Part shown: one piece after another, positions 22,214 through 32,953 of the stretch | Numbering within the stretch: position 1 is the first letter of the stretch | How the letters are laid out: each line of letters starts with the position of its first letter | Assembly (NCBI GenBank): GCA_001414485.1 | Contig: LLEY01000089.1 | Coordinates: 62,001-126,000, forward strand | Source of the DNA: Calycina herbarum | Lineage: Eukaryota > Ascomycota > Leotiomycetes > Helotiales > Pezizellaceae | Direction of reading: 5' to 3' | Length of the DNA: 64,000 nt | Position numbers and translations under genes: made by a program | Notes under the pieces: generated by a model | Databases searched by the model: none | What the model was told of the DNA's origin: nothing | Seen by the model: only the letters and a program-made list of their open reading frames with translations

Positions 22214-23405
22214 ATGATTTCGATATCTATCCTCCTTGGATTGGTGTCCCTTTCAGCTGCCGTCCCAACACCTGATGCTACATCGAATTCAATCTCGAAT
22301 TCCACATACCCAATCACAAATTCCACACTCTCAAATTCGACTTCAGCAGCGGGTCATTACTTAGCAGAAAGCATCACCTCCCAAACTTTTTTCAATGGAA
22401 CATGTACCGCAGAAAAGGTCAAAGTACGAAAGGAATGGAGATCTCTTACCCATGTGGAAAAAATGGCTTTCGTAAATGCGGAAGTTTGTATCATGGGTTT
22501 ACCCGCCCAATCCGGACTACCAGGTGCTTTGAGTCGATTCGATGATTTCCAGGCGGTGCATCAACAGGGGACGAATCAGACTAAGGGGGATGTTATTCAT
22601 TATACTGTGAGTTCTTCCTCCTTGCTTAGTAGTTTTAGAATGAAATACTGACTTTTGGAACAGGGACAATTCCTCCAATGGCACAGATGGCAACTCCAAC
22701 TCCACGAAGACGCCCTCGTCAACGAATGTAACTACACCGGGACCCTCCCCTGGTGGGACGAAGCACTCGACGCTCAATCCGGAAACTTCTTCCGATCTGA
22801 TATGTGGGACGACCAATATTTCGGAGGAAATGGAAGTTCGATCGATAACTGCGTTACCACCGGTCCCTTCGCAAACAGGACTTTACATATTGGTCCTTTA
22901 CTTACAACAACCGATTACTGCTTCGCCCGAAAGTTCAATGAGAGCAAGGGATTGAGTTACGGCGCGAGAGCGAATGTGGAGACATGTTATAAAAATGAGG
23001 TTTTTGATGACTTTTATGGATGCATGGCTTATTTACCTCATATTGCTGGACATCAGGCTACTGGTGGTGTTGTAAGTCCCTCCCCCCTCTCATAGCCTTT
23101 CTCTTTCAGGGATTGTGTTAATAATCAAACAGATGACAGACGTCGACGCCAGCCCGGGAGACCCAGTATTCTACCTCCACCACAACTACGTCGATCGTCT
23201 TTACTGGCAATGGCAACAACTCAACCCCACCGATCGCTTAAATCTAGTTGGAGGAAACATCACCATCACTGAGCCAGCAACCGGATGGGTTACCATGACT
23301 CCAGACGTGGCGATGACGATGTACGGACTTCTTGTTGACGATATCACTATTGGCTCCATGACCAACATTCAAGGAGGTCCTCTTTGTTATGAGTTTGAAT
23401 ATTAA
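22214..23405 (+). CDS. Secreted tyrosinase (type-3 copper enzyme)
   Basis: Three exons (22214-22606, 22664-23071, 23133-23405) give 357 residues. The first 17 residues (MISISILLGLVSLSAAV) form a signal peptide; a segment with several N-glycosylation sequons follows (NSISNSTYPITNST). The CuA region has His in QAVHQQ, VIHYT and FLQWHRWQLQLHE. The CuB region has HIAGHQATGG and DPVFYLHHNYVDRLYW. Tyrosinases oxidise mono- and diphenols to quinones, leading to melanin or protein crosslinks. The short form lacks the long C-terminal lid of intracellular tyrosinases, and the GGPLCYEFEY end looks complete. The start at 22214 was chosen because the upstream in-frame extension (from 22160) would mask the signal peptide. 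A transposon lies 18 bp after the stop. Confidence 0.9.
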
Positions 23406-23633
23406 GGATGTCGAAGAGGGATAACGTGTTTCACAAGCGAGTCGCCCACCCAAGCGAGTCGCCTACTTTTTCAATCTAGTATTATTACGATATAAAATAC
23501 TTAACACTACACAAAGTTATTAAACTATAGAAGCTACCTAGTATTATTTAGAACTTTCGCTATCTTCTATATTAAATATTTCTGCCTAACAAGTACGAGA
23601 ATTATGCCTAGTTTTACTACAACGGCTATAGTG

Positions 23634-24104
23634 CCTGTTGTAACGAAACTCAAACGAACTAAACAAAGATGACTAAGTCTCGAAGGTTGGTATGCAGGTA
23701 AGAAGTACAGATGCGCCGGGTTGTTCACTTGGAAGTGAACTCGTTACTTGTATCAAAGATGTCAAACAAGATGATAAGATTGATAACTAAAGTTGAGCAC
23801 GAAGCTCCTATCTAATGGCAGACGTGCCAGTCTTATATAGAACCTTCGTTCATGTTGGAGTCCTCCTTGGCAGGAGTCCCGAAAATGGAGTCCGACTCCA
23901 TTTCCAGGGCTCCTCAAAACTGGACTCCATCACCTGACTGCTCCTAACCGAGTCACGTGATATAATTGTAATGAGATCCTGGAATTGTATGTCCTACCAC
24001 ATCCAATCCTTTCTTCCTTCCAGGGTTACAATAGTGCTTGTCCTGTCAGGGCGTCGCCTGGACTTCACTTCGTCACGTGCTGACACATGATTCGTGACAC
24101 CTGT
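23634..24104. mobile_element. Solo LTR with 5-bp target duplication, nested in the transposon
   Basis: The LTR spans 23639-24099 (461 bp). It begins TGTAACGAA and ends TTCGTGACA, inverted repeats matching at 8 of 9 positions. CCTGT flanks it on both sides (23634-23638 and 24100-24104). Its base composition is balanced, unlike the AT-rich host element, so it inserted after most of the RIP. A TATATAG is present near 23837. No internal retrotransposon sequence or partner LTR is in the window, so it is a solo LTR left by recombination. Confidence 0.85.
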
Positions 24105-24447
24105 CTACGCGAACTCTCTTCTTAGACTCTTTACCTTGTTTCTGGTCGCTAGTTTCCTTAGAAGTAGTTAAATTAGCTACCTCGCCTACTGTTAATGTCT
24201 CTTAACTCTTAATATACTTCCTCTTACGACTTTTATGCTTAGTTATAGCCTTAGTTATCTTACGAAGACTAGTGATTTCCTTATATATTAATACTATATT
24301 ATATATTACCTTAGTAGAGCCTTTTTCGAGTTAATTAAGAGACTAAATAATAGAACTAGGTAATAAGTCTTAATATCTTTAAATCTAATCTCGAATAAGC
24401 GTTGATTAAGCTATTATTTTATATATATTACTTAGTGTTTTAGGTGT

Positions 24448-24732
24448 TTATAGAGTATCTTCTAGTATTATTAGTGTTAGCGTATAGAGCCTTAAATCAA
24501 GCTTCGATAATATAGCTTCTAGGTTATATAAGACTAGTTTAGCGCCTTTAAAACTTGTATAGATATTACCTTTTATAAATGCTTTATAAAAAGCTATTTT
24601 AAACGCTAGAAGAAAGGTTTCTTTAGTAATATAATTAATATAATTACATGCTAAGCTTAATATCTTAGCTTTATACGCTTGCTTTAAAAGCGAGAAGTAG
24701 ACTATATTAAGCGGCTGTAGTAGGTACGACAA
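24448..24732 (-). pseudogene. Relic of pogo/Fot1-type DDE transposase, C-terminal part
   Basis: A 94-residue open fragment whose pattern (SYLLQPLNIVYFSLLKQAY, then NYINYITKETFLLAFKIAF) corresponds to the segment after the catalytic DDE core in pogo/Fot-type transposases. The typical sequence there reads HLLQPLDV..FSPLK. The replacements seen are those expected from C-to-T mutation. The rest of the transposase is destroyed by stops, so no active product is possible. Confidence 0.75.
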
Positions 24733-25742
24733 GTGTAGAGGTATATAGAGGATAATAATGTTTAAGTCTTTATAGAGTTACTAGAATTTAAGCAAGTTAT
24801 AGCTTTTATAACTATTAATAATTAATAAACAGTATCCTTTTATACTTTGTACCTTTATATATTTATTAAAATGCTTTAACTATATAACTCTAAGCTTATT
24901 ATTTATCTAGCTATTATTACTAACCTTAATTACCTAATTATATAGTATATATATATCTTAGTACTAGGAAGAAATAAGTACTTTGTCTACGAATATAATA
25001 AATAGTAGGATTACCTATCCTATTATATTAACTCTTTAAATAACTATAACCTACTCGCGATTGCTTAGCTAGACTTGCTTTCGCTTCCTACGCGTTTCTA
25101 AGCTTATAATAACTAGTTAGGACGAAATAACTTCTATTATAAAGCCACTTTTATTAAAGTTGTAAATATCCTTATCTTAAATACTATATTTCTCTTTTAT
25201 AGACTATATAAGCGTGAACTATAGGCTAATAACTCGCGGATCCTTAGTTAAAGCTTGCTAACGATTATAAGAACGACTATATTAAGTTTTAAGCTTAGGT
25301 ATACGTTTAATAAAGTTGTCTAACTAGTTCTTACCTATAGGCTTTCCGTCGCGCTCTCTTAGCAGATTGTTAGCTATATCTTATACTATATCCCTTATAG
25401 GCGAAAACCCTCGCAAATCTAACTCTAATATATATCTAACTATTGCCTCCTCCTCTAGCTTCGTAAGCTTTTTCAAATTAGGCTAGTAATCGCGTTATAA
25501 GGGCTTTCCAGCGCGTCGGTTGGAGAGAGTCTTTCGAGGAACCTAGTAAATCTTTATAGCGCTTCGTTCAGTTAATAACACGTTGTTTTCAAGTCCTTAG
25601 GTCACCAAAATGATATTAGCTTCTTAAGAAGGTAATTAAACGTTATAGTGTTAAGCTATTGCGATTTAAAGGTAGTAGATGGTACGCGACTAGGAAAGTG
25701 GGCGACCCGCTTAGGTGGGCGACTCGCTTGTGAAACACGTTA

Positions 25743-26700
25743 ATTAGTTTTGGACTTAATATGATTTAGAAGGAGGGGAGTTTTAAGAAGGTGGCTTTCT
25801 GATTTGTATATATTCTAGGCTGGGTACATAGGATAAAGTAATCATTACTATGAAGCTTTTGGTTTTTGTGCGGAACTGTAGCAATGATCAACGAATTTTA
25901 CAGGGGGTGCCGACCATTTCGCAATCCTCCTCCATCAAATTTCCCAGCATCGATTCTCCCTCCGACCGGGCCAAATCCAAATAAATATATTACTCTATAC
26001 CCTCAAAATTGGGATTGATGTTTACCTATAGAACCATGGTGTTATTGGTAAGGTAGGCCATTTTCACTTATATTTACGGCTTGAAACCAAATGGGATTGA
26101 GGAACACCCTTCAAAAATTCCCCTCGCTTCTCTCGGAGTGACACTTTCCTAGCATCTAGTTGTTCCATTTTTTCCAACTAGTCCCGAAACCACTTCATGG
26201 ACAAATGCCTGTCAATAAAACCGTTACGAAGCCAAACGCAATTCTCGTCCGGGAATGAGTTTCTAAAGCATCGTTGATTCCCTAGGTATCCTCTACAACG
26301 CTCTCTCCAACTTCTGCAAAGTCTTCATTTCTTTCTTGGTCCGGCAATTATTACGAACTGGTACAGTACGATGATTTTAAATTACCATCATCAGCGTAGT
26401 AAATAAGGAGAGTGGAGTAGAGTAATAGCCTATTACACTACTCTACACAACCCAACTTATATAATGCTCTCTACTCTTGGATTACTCTAAATTACTCCGA
26501 AGTACTCTGAGCAATTGAGTGGTCTGTGAATACGTTGATCATCAAGCAATTTGCATTCTTATTCTCGAGCCTTTAAAGTCATGACTTCTCAACTCTACTC
26601 CCAAAAAAGCAACGCAAAGCCTCGCTCCAAGGGGCAAACATTCATACAGTCATAAGTGACTTAAGATTGCTTTTGTTATTCTCATTGCTCCGATTTCCTG
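25743..26700. other. Intergenic, displaced tyrosinase 3' flank
   Basis: The sequence right after the transposon is probably the original tyrosinase 3' flank. A small inverted repeat (GAGTAGAGTAATAG and its near complement) occurs at about 26413-26441, followed by several CTACTCT/ATTACTC repeats to 26515. No coding gene is supported. Confidence 0.4.
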
Positions 26701-27505
26701 TGAAAACAATGTCTTTAGAGTAACGAACCAGAAGTGTAAGCTATTACAGCCGACCTCTCTCCAAGAAAAGAGTGTGTCCGGTATCTCCTCCTCAAAATTG
26801 TCTCGGAATCTAGCCTCTTGCGACCGGAAGCTCTCGCAGGTCTAGTACATAGAGCAAAGAGAAGGGAGACGAAAGGTGTTAAGAGGGAAATAGAAGACGA
26901 GGTATACGTTAAGTTGTCAACGGAAGAATTAAAGGCAAGATAGGAGAAGATGGAATAGACACCGGTGGTGAGAGCGATATGGAGACAGAGGAAGCAAGAG
27001 AAGCAGAAAAGAAGACAGGGCAAGGAATAGGAGGAGGTGAAGGAGGGAGAAGCTGGGCTCCCAGTTGGACTACAGAGGAGACCAAAACCAAACGAAAACA
27101 GTAAAAAGTAAGAAATAATGGACATGCAGCCGATACTGGGGAGGTGGCCAAGTGACTCCGAGTGTACAGGCAAGGTGCAACAACAATTCGCCACAATAAA
27201 GGCAGCAGGCAGCAACGAACGGAAGACAGCAACGGAAGACAGTAACGGAAGACAGCAACGGAAGACAGAAAATAATATTGGAAGACTAGACTCCCGGAGG
27301 ATCTCGGCTCTTGGTGCTGGAGACTAGATGCGTTAAGGGAAGGAGCGACCCCAGGTGCGGGAAGATTTATGTTTTGGTGAGTACAAGTCCGGCGGGGATC
27401 GAACGAACGTGTGGACGCGAAGGGCAGTCCTGTTAGAAGAGCGAGAGCAGAGCGCAGTAGGAGAGGGTAAAGGGAGCATACCGAACTGGCCGCACCCCAG
27501 GGCAT
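26701..27505. repeat. Purine-rich (plus strand) non-coding block, possible repeat relic
   Basis: About 800 bp that is strongly purine-rich on the plus strand. Long open frames arise on the minus strand only because the complement is pyrimidine-rich; their translations (Ser/Leu/Cys/Phe-rich) look non-coding. A 13-nt tandem repeat lies inside. Composition differs from both flanks, suggesting a foreign or decayed element, but no termini were found. Confidence 0.3.
27221..27270. repeat. 13-nt tandem repeat, about 3.8 copies
   Basis: The unit GGAAGACAGCAAC is repeated head to tail (second copy with one C-to-T change, last copy partial). A related sequence, GCAACGAAC, precedes it. Confidence 0.75.
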
Positions 27506-27529
27506 TTTTGAAATAGGTCCCTCATCAGA

Positions 27530-27866
27530 TCAAATCCATTCCACAACCTCCCATTCATATTGCTGGCGAGGTCGTGGCTGACTTCTGAATTCGAGGCTGG
27601 GGTTGGGGAGGACGATTCCAATCACGAATGTTTCTGCGATGCATCAGTAAAGGTCTTCATCGTGTGGAAACTTGCAACTCACCAGCACATCTTGCTTCTC
27701 GCGCCATCTTGAACGGCCTTCCGGATAAACAAAATAGAAAAGAGAAATTGAAGAAAAGAGTCTCCCAACCCAACTCCATACCCCTTGAAACTGAACCTGC
27801 AACCATTCGCCACAGTGCCAATGATAGGAAGAATGTGCCAACGAGGAAGAGGCTATTAATTCTCAA
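27530..27866 (-). CDS. Possible small spliced gene, unrecognised (low confidence)
   Basis: A convincing small intron lies on the minus strand at 27682-27634: GTGAGT donor, CTGAT branch-like sequence about ten bases before a CAG acceptor, 49 bp. It joins an upstream open frame (containing MAREARCA) to a frame ending EYEWEVVEWI-like at the stop 27530-27532 (seen as QQYEWEVVEWI). The upstream part contains two hydrophobic stretches and no ATG before MVAGS, so the true 5' end and any further introns are unknown. No family is recognised. The intron may be fortuitous. Confidence 0.2.
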
Positions 27867-28116
27867 CGTGGTGTTCGTTGATGGAATAGTCTTATCGATG
27901 CTTCAACCGTCAGGGGGATGAGTGATGGTGAGCGCCTTGCCCGGGTTCAGGGCAGAAGATGGGTTGTGTCGATGATGGAGAAGAAGTTTGAGAAGAAAGG
28001 TTGAGATGTGGAAGAGAAGGAAAGGGAACGCGAGGGTTTTGAAGAAGTTTGGGTCGCGACGCTAAGGTGGTTGTTCCTTCCTTCGTGAGGGTAGGTGGTC
28101 GTCGTTTCTTCCTGTC

Positions 28117-28880
28117 GACTTGCTTCGTTGCTATCTTTTGTAAGAAAGGAAGGAGTGACGAAGTGGAATCAATACTTCCGAAATGGGATTCGGCTTGGAC
28201 CACTTGTCTTTTGCCTGTAATTCAGAAAAGCATGTCGCTTCTTCTAAACTTGAAGAAACATATTACTCTCAAGGTTTAGAACAACGAAATTAACTTCCTG
28301 AAGTAAATATTCCTTTTTTCAAAGTACTACATGCCACTTTACTAAATTGGTTTAATTGTCCTAGACCTTGTAGAATAATATCTTTCGACAAGTTCTAGTC
28401 CAACGTATGAGGAACGATGTATACTTTTGGAGTTCACTCTTTTCTATTCAGTACATTAATCGAAGCCTTAAACAATGTTTGTGATTTTGCTGATTCATTC
28501 TCTTATATCACGACAAGTGCAAACTTCCTACATTGCAAATAGAAAATTCCTCTCTTCTGTTCATTAAGAACAATGTTTTATTAGCAGTTCTTTCATGATA
28601 ACTTGATGTTACCTTGGGGCTCAGCCGGTCATCACCCCTTTGACGAACCGAAGAGACTACTAGAAGGAGCGCGATTTAGTCAAATATTAATTACTTCAGA
28701 CCTCCTAATTCGGACAGAGGGGAGCTAGCGTTCTTGCTCGTTCCTTCCTCGCGAGAGAGATGCGCGTGCGCTTGCGGCAAGACTTGCTTCGTTGGCAAGA
28801 AGGGAAAGAGCGACTTGGAGGCCCCGCCAGATAATTGTGAAATGGGATTTAGTTGGAGAAATCCTTTTGCCCTGGAATTT
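28117..28880. repeat. Two diverged copies of a ~100-bp sequence
   Basis: Around 28117-28200 and 28780-28865 both read ACTTGCTTCGTTG, then an AAGGAAGGAGTGACGAAGTGG-like or AAGGGAAAGAGCGACTTGG segment, then GAAATGGGATTyrGyTTGG. The copies are in the same orientation about 660 bp apart with indels between the matching blocks. This is a decayed repeat of unknown class. Confidence 0.4.
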
Positions 28881-28899
28881 TGGGCAGCAAGAGTGCGAA

Positions 28900-30572
28900 A
28901 TATGACATTGGCTCCCGCAAATGATATGTACCTATCGTTCCGTTCTCGTTGAAGCTCCGGCGCTCCTGTCTTGTCTTGCTGAGCCCACCATAGAGAACTT
29001 GTTTAATGGCTCCTTCCATGCAACAATTCTCTCGTGCACACCTTAGGTCCTTTCCTCACAAAAAAAGAGGCTGACACCTCGCAGCCCTCCTTGTCCCCCA
29101 ACGAGATGGAGAGGCCTAGCTGGTTTCGATTCTGGATCAAAAAGATTTGTTATCCTTGAAAGGGCAAGAATAAAAATCTGCTGCTGTTAATAAAAGCTGT
29201 TTTCCCCATCTCTCCTCCTTTTTTAAAAATAAGTAGAAATGATTCTCTTTGATATGACATACACCCCTTCTGCATCGTCTCGGGTTGACCATGACTGCTC
29301 CTGAATCGGTTAGAGAGGCGATGGTTTCATTGGCACTCGTGGTTTTTGTGTGTTGTAGTCGAGTTTGATATAACGAGGCGATCAATCTAGTTCTCTCTTT
29401 GTGAAATAGAACTCTTTGATATCAAATTTTAAGTGAGTATGAAATTCATGGACATGATTTCTTGGATTTGTGGAAGGGTATCGATAGTGGTACGTATGAG
29501 TTAGGGCTTCATTTTCCAACGGATATTGAGCAGTTCCTCTCGTTCTTTATGTTGGTGATTGCTGGGCCGGCCTTACTTTCAGTCTGCAGCTGGTTCGAAT
29601 GGATGAGGGAGTATGTGGGGAGTACTGAAGAATTGCTCTGAGTGTTGGGAAAGACACAGTTGAGAACACCTTGGTGACCTGGTGCAAAAAAGTCTACGTC
29701 ATCGAGTCACGTGGGTACAAAGCACATGACCTTGTACTAAACATCTGCCTAGTAATCCTAGCCTGTTCTTTAGAGAGACAGAGAAATCCAGTAGTAAATA
29801 AGAAGCGAAGAACTGAATTTATTTCTTCTCCAACTTGAAGATCTATTTGAAAAGTAAGGTACTTTTCCCAATGGGGAAACTGGACTTTGGCTTTATCAGT
29901 TGTTAATCAGTTTAGCCGACCCCAGGTCACCCTTCCCCTCAATGAAAGTGTCAAAGGACCAAACAACGCACGAGGTGAGATGGTGAGACAGCAAGGGCTA
30001 TACGACTGCCCTTAACACCCCTTGACCATTCAGACATCTAGGAACATTCCTTGCCGGCCAGGCGCAGCAGATCACCATCACCATCTTACAGTATTCACGA
30101 GGCCTCACCTCAACAATTATGAGTCTCGTCTCCGCCGCCTGACCCCCGAGTACCAAGTCAAGTCAACACCAACAAAGAGTAAACAGATACACCACTACCT
30201 CCCCTCTTCCTCTCCCATCCCACTTCCTCCCACTTGGCGATCACGCTCGGCCCATTCACGACACTACCCATCACGACATCATCGCATCACCAGGGGATAG
30301 TTACACGCCCTCACCCTGAATTGCCCTGAATAGCGGACATCACTCTCCATAAAACAACCCGCCGACAACGAAGCGCCCCAACCGAATATAGCGAACCAGC
30401 AGTCTGCGTCGACTTTTCTTTACGCAACGCTGGCAGAGGGAGAAAGGGAAACTGGAGATATCTTCCCCCCGTACTCGGTCGTCGCTGCCCAAGCGTTTCG
30501 ATATTTACGGAGATCAATCCACCAACCCCCCCAATCTCACCGCTCTCGGCGACCCCACTATAACCTCTCAAC
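28900..30572. other. Intergenic, with an LTR-like relic and upstream region of the 30.6-kb gene
   Basis: No gene is supported. A possible LTR relic lies at 29643-29873. From about 30000 the sequence becomes C/A-rich and is probably promoter and 5' UTR of the next gene. Confidence 0.35.
29643..29873. mobile_element. Possible LTR relic
   Basis: The segment begins TGTTGGGAAAG and ends CTTTTCCCAATG, near-complementary ends like those of Copia-type LTRs, with a purine-rich interior typical of the 3' half of such LTRs. The last two bases are TG rather than CA and no target duplication was found, so this is tentative. Confidence 0.3.
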
Positions 30573-31856
30573 ATGTCGCTATCACGACAAGATTCCGCAA
30601 AACAGAATTCAGAAAGTACTTCCAATAGCAGACAAACTGCAAGATCACAAGAAACCATGGCTCAATCATCCGGAGTTCCTCAAAGAGTGCGAAATGATGG
30701 TAAGTTGGTCTATATCCAAGTCAGAGTTCCCCGTTGATAAGAAATAGAATCTTGGGTCGAGATATCCTCCCAGCCTTCCTCCTCTTCCCTTTCCTCTATC
30801 GGCGACGAAGTTGTTACAACTGGTTTACGAGTCCAACATGATTCCAACTCCCACAGAAGGCGGCACGTACAAGGAGGGGTTCCATCGCGGATGAATATGG
30901 AAAGAAGACAAACAACTAGCAGTAGCCAAGAGGAGTATGATGAGAGCGAGAGCGAGGACGACCACGTCATGGCTCTGTCAAATGAGCGAGTAACACCTGC
31001 TACTCGTCTCTTAAATATGCCACAACCAGATTTACAAGGCGAATCTTCAGACGAGGACGATGACGAAAATGCCACAGCATTAGGAAGGAGAACCTCTGAA
31101 CCATTCACGCCCCAACCCAACGCCTTCTCCCACCCCCCTTCATCACATCATCACCGAGCTTCTGCGCCAGGCTCTTACTTCCCAAACCGAAGATCAAGCC
31201 ATGATAGAAACCCATACACACCCCGCAGACAACCATCCTACAACCAAGCCGACCACGATGCCGCACTCCGCGCCTCTCTCACAACCTTACTTTCCATCGG
31301 CGCTGCTGCCGCTCGAGGAAAAAGAAATCAACAAAATCTCACCACTACGAACAACGAACCAATGGGTCTTCGCCTAGTCCCAGAATCCGAACTCATCAGT
31401 CCGCCTACAGCACCACCCGCCAATACCTCCCGACCTCTCTCGCCCAGACCACGAAGTACCCCCAGTGTCTCATCCCAAGAAGCCTTCGAGAAAAACAAGC
31501 GAAAAGCGAATACTTCCACCGGCCCAAAAACCAGCGAGAAAGCCCGAGCAGAGAAGAAGAGAAGGAAGAGCGTACAAGTTGTTGCAGATGGGGAGGAGAC
31601 TCTCATATCTCCTACGCTTTTGACCTGGGTTGTCTCTGCTGGTGTTATCGTTCTCGTCAGCGTTGTTGGGTTTGGGGCGGGGTATGTGTATGGTAGGGAA
31701 GTTGGGAGGGAAGAGATGCTTGCTGGTTTTCAGGGTTCGAGTTTCTCGGAGGGTGGCAATTGTGGGAAGGAGATTGTGAGGAGTGGTGCTGGACATGCGG
31801 GGAGTTTGAGGAGGTTTAAGTGGGGGATTGGTGGAGGGAGGAGTATCGTTGCTTGA
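30573..31856 (+). CDS. Tail-anchored disordered protein with candidate Atg8-interacting motif
   Basis: Two exons (30573-30699, 30748-31856) give 411 residues. The first exon is Ser/Gln-rich. Exon 2 opens with ESWVEISSQPSSSSLSSIGD, which contains W-V-E-I, matching the Atg8-interacting (AIM) pattern [WFY]xx[LIV], followed by serines and acids. The centre is disordered, with acidic patches (SEDDH, SSDEDDDE) and His/Pro-rich and basic parts; KARAEKKRRKS is a possible nuclear or membrane-proximal basic patch. One membrane segment (LLTWVVSAGVIVLVSVVGFGAGYVYG) lies near residues 330-355, leaving about 55 residues after it. Single-span autophagy receptors such as yeast Atg32 and fission-yeast Atg43 share this broad design, but orthology is not shown. 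I do not recognise the family with certainty. Confidence 0.75.
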
Positions 31857-32940
31857 GCGTCTTTTGAAGCCTGTGAAATGAACGAGGGGTGCATTTTACA
31901 GCAGCCCTTGTGGTCCGACGGGTTTTCTGAGCTGGGAGAGATTTTGGATAAGCGGATGAATAATCTACTGGACCCAACAAGGGGATTTATGGACATAAGA
32001 AGTCGACGATGGGATGATGATGAGGAAATGTGGTTACAAGTTTGACTTTTTCTGGCTGTGGGAATATGGCGTTTCAGGCGGGGTGGGCTTGCTTGAGGCA
32101 TTTGTTGTTTTTCTGCATGAGACTAAATGATCTGGGATTCTAATTTCTTTCTCCATGCAGTTTTTCCCACTTCATTGATTGTTAGAAAGCAAAGCGAGCG
32201 AGCGAGTGGAAGGGTTTATTTACCTTGAGATGAGTGCTTTTGTGGAGTTGAGGTTTGGTTGGATTATGGGAATGACGGGATGGGATAGGTGGGATGGGGA
32301 TAATTTAAAATGAAAAATTTTATGGTCTTCGCTTCTTTGATTTCTGTGTCTTGTCTTGCGGAGACGAGTTGTGAGGAGTGGAAAGTTCACCTACAACTTC
32401 ACAGTCACTGACTAACTGAAGAGAGTGAAGAGCACTTTACCTACCTGTCCACTTTTCCCAAATTATCTCCTATTGGTCAGTCAATCAACAAGGCAATGCA
32501 ACTTTAGTATTAAAGAAGAATGTGAACAGACGAAGAGAGGGTAACGCATTCTTTGTACCTGCTACACTCAAATGGGTTTTCTGGGTTTGGGCACTGTGTG
32601 GAACCGTGATGCAGACTATATATTGTGTGTAAGTAGCTGATGATTCAATTACTCGCTTCGGGATTGAGTCTAGCATGCCACCTCTGGGGCTGCAGTGAGG
32701 TTGTTGATTCTGTCACTCAAATATATCTATAAATGATTCACTTAGCTGTTACCTAGGTGTATCCTCTTTCTCTCCAATCCAAAGGCATAGATGAAGACTC
32801 GCGCATCACTTTTGGAGCGAAACAATAATAAAGGAAGCTATCTACGAAACTTTCACCTTGAATTGCATTTGTACTTCAAGGTAAGTTTCCAGGTACCCTT
32901 CTTCCTCTGTCAATGAAAAAGAGATCGAAAGGAGTGAACG
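31857..32940. other. Intergenic
   Basis: Downstream region of the tail-anchored protein gene. No coding or structured feature is supported. Confidence 0.4.
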
Positions 32941-32953
32941 CATATTCTCTTTT

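Larger units (their letters stand above)
23424..25740. mobile_element. RIP-degraded Fot1/pogo-like DNA transposon with terminal inverted repeats
   Basis: The ends are inverted repeats of about 46 bp (23424-23469 and 25695-25740), starting ACGTGTTTCACAAGCGAGTC. They differ at three positions, all transitions. TA dinucleotides at 23422-23423 and 25741-25742 fit a TA target duplication, as expected for Tc1/mariner/pogo elements. The interior outside the inserted LTR is extremely AT-rich with TA/TAG bias, consistent with RIP. A minus-strand relic at 24448-24732 keeps pogo-type transposase character. Removing the 461-bp LTR and its 5-bp duplication leaves about 1.85 kb, near the size of fungal Fot1-class elements such as Botrytis Flipper. 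Confidence 0.88.

Noticed and set aside
23424..25740. CRISPR-like or other prokaryotic explanation for the repeated GCGAGTCGCC words
   Set aside because: The repeats are the inverted termini of one transposon, and all gene structure in the window is eukaryotic.
27370..27460. Possible minus-strand tRNA around a GTTCGATCC box B
   Set aside because: The T-stem and acceptor stem cannot be paired and no proper anticodon arm is found, so it is not a functional tRNA.
26715..27505. Long minus-strand open frames of 166 and 198 codons
   Set aside because: They arise from a pyrimidine-rich strand with few possible stops, overlap in different frames, and have Ser/Leu/Cys/Phe-biased translations with no domain pattern.
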